Below the pieces are notes generated by a model. The model did no database searches. It was not told the DNA's origin and saw only the letters and a program-made list of their open reading frames with translations. Shown here piece by piece: positions 57,527-64,000 of a stretch of DNA of 64,000 nt. The translations under genes were made by a program, and so were the position numbers. This stretch comes from Variovorax davisae (GTDB lineage Bacteria; Pseudomonadota; Gammaproteobacteria; Burkholderiales; Burkholderiaceae_C): assembly GCF_030316845.1 (NCBI RefSeq), contig NZ_JASZYS010000019.1, forward strand, positions 62,001 to 126,000, given 5' to 3'. How positions within the stretch are numbered: position 1 is the stretch's first letter; every line of letters begins with the position of its first letter.

Positions 57527-58333
57527 TCAGCGTCCCAGCGCCGCCTCGGTGATCTTGCGGGCCTCCCAGGCGTAGCCATCATCCGCCAGCAGCGTCGCGA
57601 CGCGCAGCGTGCGCGCCAGCGCATCCGGTTCCGCGCCCACGTGCTGCTCGGCGGCGGTCCTCGCCGCGGAGAGCGTCTCCCCGTCCACCACCTGCACCTC
57701 GCCGGTCAGCGTTTCCGTGCCGTGGAGCACACGCCACTGCAGCCGCGCGCCCCGGGTGAAGAGCCCAGCCGGCAGCACCACGTCGCGGGCCGGCAGCGCC
57801 TGCCGGTAGATCACCTTGCCGCCGCTGGAGACCTCCACCAGCTTCAGGTTCGGGTCGGCCGCCGCCGCCAGCGGGATCCGCAAGCCTGCCGTGGGTTCGG
57901 CCATGCGGCCCGTGGGCATTGCCTCGCGCAGATAGTCGGCGTCGGCGCTGCGGGATGAGCCGCTCACCATCCGCTCATTGCCTTCCAGCACGGTCCGCAC
58001 GATCGCGAGGATGTGCGTCCCGGAGCCGGCGCGGCCTTCGTCCGTGGCCGCCGCGGCGACCAGCGGACCGCGCGTTACCCGCGAGGCCTGCAGCCGGTCG
58101 GCCGGGGCATCCATCGGGTAGACGTCGACGTTGCCGCTCACCACGCGCAGCCGCTCGCACGCGTGACTCGTCAGCGCCTGCGGAAAGGGCTTGAACATCA
58201 AGCCCGAACGGTCGATCACGCGCGCCGTGTCGTCGTCACCGCGGTAAAGACACTGACGGGCGTGAGCCGCCGGCGCGGCCAGGCTGGCGGACAACAGGCA
58301 TGCGCAAAGCGCGCTGCGGGCGAATGGCTTCAT
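57527..58333 (-). CDS. Secreted partner protein of the caspase lipoprotein
   Basis: A 268-residue exported protein: signal peptide ending near AHARQC, then an all-beta-looking region with QALPARDVVLPAGLF, RLQWRVLHGTETLTGEVQVV and a helical end. No domain could be named. It starts 10 bases after the caspase gene on the same strand, so they are one operon, which is the best clue to its job. Confidence 0.7.
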   Translation of the reverse strand: MKPFARSALCACLLSASLAAPAAHARQCLYRGDDDTARVIDRSGLMFKPFPQALTSHACERLRVVSGNVDVYPMDAPADRLQASRVTRGPLVAAAATDEGRAGSGTHILAIVRTVLEGNERMVSGSSRSADADYLREAMPTGRMAEPTAGLRIPLAAAADPNLKLVEVSSGGKVIYRQALPARDVVLPAGLFTRGARLQWRVLHGTETLTGEVQVVDGETLSAARTAAEQHVGAEPDALARTLRVATLLADDGYAWEARKITEAALGR

Positions 58334-58343
58334 GGCGGCGGCA

Positions 58344-60167
58344 TCAGGGTGCGTTGGCGGCGAAATAGGCGTCGCCGACCAGCGAGCTGACCTCGGTCGG
58401 CTCCTGGCGGTTGCGAGTCTCGGCCTTCACGGCCTCGCGCACGCGCTTGAACACCGTCTCGACGCTCTGACCCGGCACCGCGAGCTGGGCCGCGAAGTTC
58501 CTGGAGAAGATGCTGTTGCGGCCGGTACCGTCCTCGGCAGTGCGGCCGGGAGCGGTGGCGAACGCGATCAGTGTTCCAGCCGGTGGCCGCTTGACGGCCA
58601 CCAAGCCGTTGCTCGCCAGGCCGCGGGTGGTGGCCGGCAGCGGGCTGTCGCGGCACGCGTCCAGCACAACCACTTTCACGCGCGGATTTGCCACGTCGAG
58701 CATCGCCGACACCTCGCCCAGCTGGAGGCCGCCGTCGTTGCGGACGTCCTCGAGCGTCTGCATCCTTCCATTGTCGACCGGCATCAGGATGTTCTCGCCG
58801 TCAGCCTGGATGGCGTGGCCCGCGTAGTAAAGCAGCGCCAACTCGGCGCCCTTGGCGCGGTTGGCAAAGTCGCGGATGGCGGTGGCCATGCGGGCAGACG
58901 TTGCGTTCTCCGCGATCGTCACGTCGAAGCCGATCCGCTTCAGCTGCGCGCCCACCAGGCGTGCATCGTTGACCGGATTGGCCAGTGCGCTGCGCTGGTA
59001 GGTGGCGTTTCCGATCACCAGGGCCACGCGGCGGCCGCTTGACGGCGCGACGGTGGCAGCCTGCATCGTCGCGGGCGTCGCCATCCGACTCGCCGTTGGC
59101 ATGAAGGCCACCGGGTTCTCCCGAATCGCCACCTCGACCTGCGCCAGGCGCCGGTCGATCTGGCTGTCGGGCGCATTGCGCAGCTCGGAGGCACGGCGGT
59201 AAGTCTGGCTGGCCTTGAGCAGGTCGCCGCGCGTCTCGTAGCAGAAGCCCGTGTTGAAAGTGAGCGCCACCGATTCCTTGAAGTCGAGATAGAGCTCGTC
59301 GAAGCGGCGACAGGCCTCGTCCATGCGGCGCGCCTTGGCAAACTGCAGCGCAGCGTCGAAGGCCTCGCGGTTGGACGCGGGCAGGGCGGCGTCGGCCGTC
59401 ATCATGTCCAGCGGACGCTGCTCGTAAGTCGGCGCGATGGTCCGCATGACGGCATCGCGCGCCGCGCTGGTCGCAGCCGCCACCAAGCCCTGCGTATCGG
59501 CCTGCGGCACGCCGTCCTCGTCGCTGCAGCGGCGGTACGAACTTTTGCCAGTCACAGTGTCGCTGAACAGCACCCTGCCATCGGCCACCCGGATCACCCG
59601 CATGCGCAGTGCTGCCAGCCCCTCGGTCTGCGTGCAGGTGACCTGGCGCTTGGTCTGCCGCTCCTTGGGGCACGACTTGAACAGCTTGGTGTCGCCCGAG
59701 CAGCCGTAGCGCTCTTCGGTGGTGTCGCTGCGCCGGGTGCTCGTATTGGCGCCGTTGATCAGCAACATCGCATCGACGCCCAGACCGCGACCGACCGTCA
59801 CGAGCTGTGTGTCGGGCGGCACGCCGTTGAAGCGCGGGCCCAGCTTCACCCTCTCGAACCAGGGCCGTTCGTCCACCCGCAGCTTGTTCATCGACGCATC
59901 GAGGTCGACCGCCACCCACTGCGACAGCTCGGCACCATCGGCGGCGAGGCCGTACTTGCGCACCGAGGCCGCGTCGGCGCTGCGAGCCGGCACCAGGAAT
60001 GTCACCTTCGGCGCGGAGATGTCGGCCAGGACGCGACCCAGGTCGCCCATCGCGTTGGGCGCGCAGCCCGCTATCAGTGCGAGCGAGGCCAGGGCGGCAG
60101 CGAGGAGAAGTGGTTTGCGAGAGCAGGCCCGTAACGATGAGCGGCGGGTATGAGCGTGCGTGGACAT
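58344..60167 (-). CDS. Caspase-fold (peptidase C14) lipoprotein with N-terminal CsgG/TolB-like and TPR regions
   Basis: A 607-residue lipoprotein: lipobox LIAGC near residue 35, an N-terminal region of about 250 residues with TLVTVGRGLGVDAMLLI and VRVADGRVLFSDT, helical TPR-like repeats about 270-345, then a caspase domain about 370-600. Catalytic His451 (YYAGHAI) and Cys505 (VVLDACRDSP) are both present. Bacterial relatives cleave proteins after specific cues; here it should lie in the periplasm or outer membrane. Divergent from the CHASE2 gene, with the secreted partner downstream. Confidence 0.85.
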   Translation of the reverse strand: MSTHAHTRRSSLRACSRKPLLLAAALASLALIAGCAPNAMGDLGRVLADISAPKVTFLVPARSADAASVRKYGLAADGAELSQWVAVDLDASMNKLRVDERPWFERVKLGPRFNGVPPDTQLVTVGRGLGVDAMLLINGANTSTRRSDTTEERYGCSGDTKLFKSCPKERQTKRQVTCTQTEGLAALRMRVIRVADGRVLFSDTVTGKSSYRRCSDEDGVPQADTQGLVAAATSAARDAVMRTIAPTYEQRPLDMMTADAALPASNREAFDAALQFAKARRMDEACRRFDELYLDFKESVALTFNTGFCYETRGDLLKASQTYRRASELRNAPDSQIDRRLAQVEVAIRENPVAFMPTASRMATPATMQAATVAPSSGRRVALVIGNATYQRSALANPVNDARLVGAQLKRIGFDVTIAENATSARMATAIRDFANRAKGAELALLYYAGHAIQADGENILMPVDNGRMQTLEDVRNDGGLQLGEVSAMLDVANPRVKVVVLDACRDSPLPATTRGLASNGLVAVKRPPAGTLIAFATAPGRTAEDGTGRNSIFSRNFAAQLAVPGQSVETVFKRVREAVKAETRNRQEPTEVSSLVGDAYFAANAP

Positions 60168-60226
60168 TCAGTGGCGTGACGAACGACGGGTGAGTGGGGC
60201 GGGGTGCGAGGACGGATTTTTGGCCG

Positions 60227-60263
60227 AATTGTTTCAGCAATCGTATCAATTGTTTCATATAGT
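60227..60263. promoter_or_regulatory. Direct repeats in the divergent caspase/CHASE2 promoter
   Basis: AATTGTTTCA occurs twice, at 60227 and 60248, exactly 21 bases apart (two helical turns), followed by TATAGT at 60258-60263. The block is AT-rich in a GC-rich region, between the two divergent start codons. Confidence 0.55.
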
Positions 60264-60349
60264 TGCAGCCGCCGCGGGCGGCGCGTGACGCGCACTTCAC
60301 GCCTGCGCATCCCATCCATCCGGCGCGCTCAGCGCGTACTCCATCCGAC

Positions 60350-62026
60350 ATGTCTTCCAACCCTTCACCTATTCAGCAGCTCCGCATCCCATCCGCGTTC
60401 TGGGAGTCTTGGGTCGGCAGCGTGGTGTTCTGCCTGCTCATGTCGGCGCTGGTCGCCTTCGTGCTGCAGCCGTTCAAGCCGGCCCTGCGTCAATTCGTCG
60501 ACGCCACCGTGCAGACCTCGCTGCTGCACAAACTGCAGGACGTGGCCGCGGCGACGCAGCCGTGCGCGCCGGCGCAGACTTGTGTCCACGTGATCGGCAT
60601 CGATGACGACGATTACCGCAACCTGTTCCGGCAGCGCTCGCCGCTTGACCCCGGGCTGATCGAAGGCCTGGTAGAGCGCCTGCGCGAAGCGCCGCCGCGC
60701 GTGCTGGCGATCGACCTGGATTTGTCTCCAGCCGACGATGCCGAATGGCCGGCGCGCAGGCGTCTGCTCGCGTCGCTCGAAGCGCTGGCGAAGACGACGC
60801 GGGTGCTGATGGTCTGCCCAAAGGGCTTCGATGTCGGCAATCCCGGCCCTCTCGACCACGAATGGGTGGCGCTCGCTGGTCGCAAGCTCGAGTTCGTCAG
60901 CGCCGCCGTCTCGCGCGATGGTCTGTACTACTCGCGCGAAGGCGCGCTCGAGACGCTCGGCGTGGCCGCCTGGCGCGCGGCGTCGGGCAATGGCGAGCGG
61001 ATCGACGGGTCGCGTGCGGGCGGCGTCGCGCGCGACTGGGCCAGCGCATGCATGGCCGCGGCCGACCCGTCCGTGGACATCGAGACGGCCCAGCTGGTTC
61101 GACCGCGCCTGACCGCGGCGTCCAGCTTTGCGCAGGCGATGGAGACGCCGCAGACATTCCGCGACGGCATCGTGTTCCTCGGTGGCCGCTGGGGCAGCGC
61201 CGACATGTTCTGGCTGCGCGGCGTCGACTTCCCGGTACACGGCATCAACCTGCATGCATGGGTCACGCAGACCGAACGCCAGCCGCCGTTCGCGCCTTCG
61301 GCTGCGACCACCACCGTCATCGACGTGCTGATCGGCTTGGCTTCGGGCGGCGTCTTCAAGCTCCTATGGTCCGCGATCGGCGGTGCCAAGGATTCGTTTG
61401 CGCTGCGCTCTTTGCTGTACTCGCTGTTCCTGGCCACAGCGATCCTGCTGCCGATTTTCTGGGTGACGTCCGCCGCGAAGCTGGCCGAACTCGGGGTCGT
61501 GCTCGGAGCGGCCGGCATGATCCTGTCGTCGGCCGTCGATGTGTTCCTGTCGACGCACGAAGGAGTGCTGTCGGGCGGTCACGAGGACGGAGGTCACGCC
61601 AAGGGCGACGGCGCGCAGGCCGCCCGGCCCGGCCGCTGGGTCGCCCGGGTGTTAGGCACCGTTGCGTTGGTCGCCGCCGGCGCTGCGATTGCGGCGGGTG
61701 ATGCCGTCGTCGGCTGCGCGGTGGCGGGCGTGGCGGCCGGACTCGCGCTGGCACTGCTTGATGCAGGCCGACACGAACGCGAAGATCCGGATGAGAAGGA
61801 TGAGAAGGACAAGAAGGATAAGAAGAATGAGAAGCCGATCGACCTACTTGCCCGTCTAGGCTGGTTGGCTTTCCTTGTCGCCGTGTTCTGGCACGTCGCG
61901 CACGAGGAGTTCGGCCCGTCGGCCTGGGCGCTGCTCGCAGGCTTCGCGGTGTCCGCCGCCGTCGTGAGGATCGCCTATCGGCACGGGCGGACTTCCTCGC
62001 GGCCGGCGGAGCCGCACTCGGCGTAG
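60350..62026 (+). CDS. CHASE2-domain membrane sensor without output domain
   Basis: A 558-residue membrane protein. An N-terminal TM helix (about 18-40) leads to a CHASE2 extracytoplasmic domain (about 60-300) with VHVIGIDDDDYRNL, VLAIDLDLSP and FRDGIVFLGGRWGS. Then come about six TM helices and, near residue 480, a charged linker of Asp/Glu/Lys repeats (DEKDEKDKKDKK). CHASE2 usually feeds a kinase, cyclase or GGDEF; none is fused here. Start ATG 60350; an upstream frame at 60263 adds an unrelated tail. Divergent partner is the caspase lipoprotein. Confidence 0.8.
   Translation: MSSNPSPIQQLRIPSAFWESWVGSVVFCLLMSALVAFVLQPFKPALRQFVDATVQTSLLHKLQDVAAATQPCAPAQTCVHVIGIDDDDYRNLFRQRSPLDPGLIEGLVERLREAPPRVLAIDLDLSPADDAEWPARRRLLASLEALAKTTRVLMVCPKGFDVGNPGPLDHEWVALAGRKLEFVSAAVSRDGLYYSREGALETLGVAAWRAASGNGERIDGSRAGGVARDWASACMAAADPSVDIETAQLVRPRLTAASSFAQAMETPQTFRDGIVFLGGRWGSADMFWLRGVDFPVHGINLHAWVTQTERQPPFAPSAATTTVIDVLIGLASGGVFKLLWSAIGGAKDSFALRSLLYSLFLATAILLPIFWVTSAAKLAELGVVLGAAGMILSSAVDVFLSTHEGVLSGGHEDGGHAKGDGAQAARPGRWVARVLGTVALVAAGAAIAAGDAVVGCAVAGVAAGLALALLDAGRHEREDPDEKDEKDKKDKKNEKPIDLLARLGWLAFLVAVFWHVAHEEFGPSAWALLAGFAVSAAVVRIAYRHGRTSSRPAEPHSA
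61791..61835 (+). repeat. Triplet-repeat tract coding the charged linker
   Basis: GATGAGAAG, GACAAGAAG and AATGAGAAG-like nine-base units occur about five times in a row and encode the Asp-Glu-Lys linker of the CHASE2 protein. Slippage there would change linker length without breaking frame. Confidence 0.6.
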
Positions 62027-62070
62027 CTGCAACGGGCCCATCTGCGACACCGACTGCCAGCCACCCGTGC

Positions 62071-62505
62071 TCAGCCGGACACCCGCATCAGCGCCCCTTC
62101 ACGCAAACCGTCATCCCCCCGGTTTGCTGGCTCGAAGCGCGCCCCGCGCAGATGCAGCGCCAGCGCCGCATCCATCGACTGCACGTGCTTGTGATACCAG
62201 TCGCGGAACTGCCAGGCCATCTGCCGCACCTGCAGCAGCTGGCCCTCACGGGCCTGCACGACGCCTTCGCGCATGACCTCCAGCACCACCCGGTGCTGCA
62301 GCGTGTGGTCCTTGCGGCAGGAGAAGCGGGTGGCGTGCATCCACTCGTCCTCGCGCGCGAAGCTCTCGGCCGCCAGGTCGACCACCCGCGCCCAGGCGGC
62401 CGGCAGCTCGGCGTCGCCGGCTTCGTCGACGCGCTTCAACAGGGCCGTGAACTGCTCGTGCGCCCGGTCCATGAAAGGCAATTCGAGCGAAAGCGAGGCT
62501 GCCAT
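62071..62505 (-). CDS. Hemerythrin-like protein
   Basis: A 144-residue four-helix protein with the ligands His in DRAHEQFTALL, Glu in EDEWMHATRFSC, His in KDHTLQHRVVL and His in YHKHVQSMDAAL. It is a second hemerythrin in the window, unlike that at 44598 in sequence. Start ATG 62505 (MAASLSLELPFMDRAH); an upstream in-frame start is less likely. It lies 45 bases after the CHASE2 stop, convergent. O2 or NO binding is inferred. Confidence 0.82.
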   Translation of the reverse strand: MAASLSLELPFMDRAHEQFTALLKRVDEAGDAELPAAWARVVDLAAESFAREDEWMHATRFSCRKDHTLQHRVVLEVMREGVVQAREGQLLQVRQMAWQFRDWYHKHVQSMDAALALHLRGARFEPANRGDDGLREGALMRVSG

Positions 62506-62600
62506 GTGTCTTCTCCTCATTGAAAGACACAAGGCTAGTCCTCCCGCGCGCGGGACTCATTGACCTGCGACAAGCATCGCGGCAGGCCGCGACCGCAGGC

Positions 62601-63266
62601 CTAGTCGCGAAAGGTGAAGACGACGGAGAGATACGACACCGGCTGCGTGCCGAGTTCCTCGATGCCGTGCAGGGTGGTGGCGTCGAAGAGCAGCGAATCG
62701 CCGACGCGCAGCTTCACGCGCCGGGGCCCATAGCGGTAGGTGACTTCGCCCGACAGAAGATAGAGAAACTTCAAGCCCGAATGCTGAAAAGCCGCATGGG
62801 GTTGGGCGTCGGCTTCCAGCACGACGAGGTAGGGCTCGACGAACAGGTTGCCCGAGAGCACATGGCCGAGCAACTCGTAGCGGTAGTTGGCGACGGCGCC
62901 CAGGCGTTCCACCCGAAGGCCCTGGCCCGAAGGCACATGGCTGAAATCGTTGCGGTAGCGGTGCTCGGCGAAGAGGCGCGACATCGGAACGTCCAGGGCG
63001 TCGGCCAGCCGATGCAATGTCTCGACGGAGGGCGAAACCATGCCGTTCTCGATGCGCGAGAGCATGGAGCGCGAGACGCCGGAGCGCTTCGAGAGATCCA
63101 CACACGTGACGCCTGCGACCTGGCGCAGGCGTTTCACCTGGGTGCCGACGATCACGGCGGTCTTGCTGCGGATGGTCTTGGGCTTGGGCGTCGGCCGGTA
63201 GAGCGACGGCGGCAGCCTGAGGGGGCGCGCGGTCGGGAAGGGGGAGGGGACGGGGCGGGGCTTCAT
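62601..63266 (-). CDS. XRE-family regulator with C-terminal cupin domain
   Basis: A 221-residue transcription factor: N-terminal basic/Pro tail, helix-turn-helix (VKRLRQVAGVTCVDLSKRSGVSRSMLSRIENG, about 45-80) and a cupin domain (about 135-215) with PHAAFQHSGLKFLYLLSGEV. This layout (HTH_3 plus cupin_2) is common in regulators of amine or sulfur metabolism. ATG 63266 is chosen; upstream frame to 63302 is not supported. Its target is unknown. An AT-rich region lies divergently upstream. Confidence 0.85.
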   Translation of the reverse strand: MKPRPVPSPFPTARPLRLPPSLYRPTPKPKTIRSKTAVIVGTQVKRLRQVAGVTCVDLSKRSGVSRSMLSRIENGMVSPSVETLHRLADALDVPMSRLFAEHRYRNDFSHVPSGQGLRVERLGAVANYRYELLGHVLSGNLFVEPYLVVLEADAQPHAAFQHSGLKFLYLLSGEVTYRYGPRRVKLRVGDSLLFDATTLHGIEELGTQPVSYLSVVFTFRD

Positions 63267-63400
63267 GGCTCGGGCGTTCCTGTCCGAGCCTTGTCGTTGC
63301 AAGGCATTTGGTCTCCTCCCTCTAGCAAGATTGGCAAGTCGCTTCGACGGTCAGCTAACACGCGGATGTTCGCCTGAGCGTCAACGCATTCGATTTCACT

Positions 63401-63440
63401 TTAGCAGATGAATGGGAAACTTAGCAATCTCGTGGGAATG
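63401..63440. promoter_or_regulatory. Tandem 20-bp direct repeats in the divergent regulator promoter
   Basis: TTAGCA-N7-TGGGAA starts at 63401 and again at 63421: 20-base period, so both copies face the same side of the helix. The region is AT-rich, 32 bases before the 63472 gene and 135 from the 63266 start. Confidence 0.55.
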
Positions 63441-63471
63441 ATAAAAATCAACTGCTCGTGACAATCGTTCG

Positions 63472-63867
63472 GTGCAATCCCGAGTCAAAGAAGCAGAATC
63501 CTTTTCCGAGCGCTTGCGGGTTGCAATGGCCAGGCACGGCTACAAGGAATTCGGGGCGACGGCGCTCGCCGAGGCGCTGTCGCCGGCTTTTCCGTCAGGG
63601 CTCAGCGTACAGACCACGCACAACTGGGCATCGGGCAAGTCAGTCCCGCGAGCGGACCGCATCGCGTTGATCGCGAAGCTGCTCGATGTGTCACCGCATT
63701 GGCTCCAGCACGGGCGAGATCCGCAAGGCGAACGAAAGAGTCTTAGGACGCTGGATGGGGAGATCAGCGGGAAGGCGTTCGCTGAGCGGTTTCATGCGCT
63801 GACGGCAGAGCAGCGGCGGATTATGTTGGCGTTGTTGCATGAGTTTGAGCGTGGGAGGGCAAGGTGA
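63472..63867 (+). CDS. Small helix-turn-helix regulator
   Basis: A 131-residue protein with a CI/XRE-like DNA-binding domain: SERLRVAMARHGYKEFGATALAEALS then SVQTTHNWASGKSVPRADRIALIAKLLDVSPHWLQHG, with the second part as recognition helix, and a helical tail AFAERFHALTAEQRRIMLALLHEF. The start is GTG 63472. It resembles phage-type repressors and host regulators called CI-like. Ribosome-binding sequence is not clear. Nothing recognisable was seen from 63868 to the window end. Confidence 0.75.
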   Translation: MQSRVKEAESFSERLRVAMARHGYKEFGATALAEALSPAFPSGLSVQTTHNWASGKSVPRADRIALIAKLLDVSPHWLQHGRDPQGERKSLRTLDGEISGKAFAERFHALTAEQRRIMLALLHEFERGRAR

Positions 63868-64000
63868 CCTGCGGCGAGAGCGTGGGGGCCGAGAGGCGAT
63901 GGGTCCATTGGCCGATCGATTCATTGGGTGGGACTTCTGCTGAGCAGCGGAGGCCGTCGTTCGGTTCCATTGCCCAACAGACAGCACCCGGCCAGGAACG

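Noticed and set aside
63868..64000. Gene start at the right edge
   Set aside because: No start with ribosome-binding site and no recognisable protein could be supported in the last 133 bases.

Overview
The window is very GC-rich, densely packed bacterial DNA from the family Comamonadaceae (Betaproteobacteria). Variovorax or a close relative is the best guess, from protein content (RcnB, phasin, YbfB/YjiJ transporter, cco order), GTG/TTG starts, ATGA/GTGA gene overlaps and a Comamonadaceae-type intergenic repeat at 28661-28748. The species cannot be fixed from sequence reading alone. No rRNA, tRNA, CRISPR array, transposase or integrase was seen.

Layout. 1-583: the 5' part of an ABC transporter ATPase. 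657-5451 (minus): an apparent operon of a VIT/VWA protein with a PEP-CTERM-like tail, a small exosortase, an EpsI-like partner and a single-domain GT51 transglycosylase. 5657-10832: PBP1A, a small unknown protein and CreBC. 10941-18776: a JmjC/cupin protein, a CopZ-like chaperone, a second two-component pair, an Old Yellow Enzyme, an MFS carrier, a GST, a DUF1328 protein and a transglutaminase. 18938-24542: the chromosome-partition neighbourhood mnmG-rsmG-lysE-parA-hydrolase-parB, with two parS sites lying inside mnmG and rsmG, so the replication origin is probably near. 24649-29599: a CsgG-like lipoprotein, an FAD-linked oxidase, a cobalamin adenosyltransferase, small secreted proteins and a phasin.

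29674-50841 is an oxygen-limitation block: azurin, OmpW, the Cu ATPase CcoI, CcoS, cbb3 oxidase ccoNOQP, ccoG, ccoH, the regulator Fnr, hemN, a UreH-like copper-associated membrane protein, an acyl-CoA ligase/GNAT fusion, hemerythrin, and a tight run usp-nmo-nrdJ-orf-ubiM. Six FNR-type boxes (TTGAT-N4-ATCAA and close variants) sit upstream of these units, and the regulator that would read them is encoded inside the block.

At about 52415-52425 two oppositely oriented genes, a NarL-like regulator and an arylsulfatase, are both cut at their 5' ends and joined. A nitroreductase next to them is also broken. This is a clear rearrangement scar. To its right (52415-64000) is accessory DNA: an intact arylsulfatase, a Bcr/CflA carrier, two lipoproteins, then a divergent locus of a CHASE2 membrane protein facing a caspase-fold lipoprotein and its secreted partner, a hemerythrin and two XRE-type regulators. 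The CHASE2/caspase locus and the self-contained exosortase operon are the best candidates for poorly described systems.
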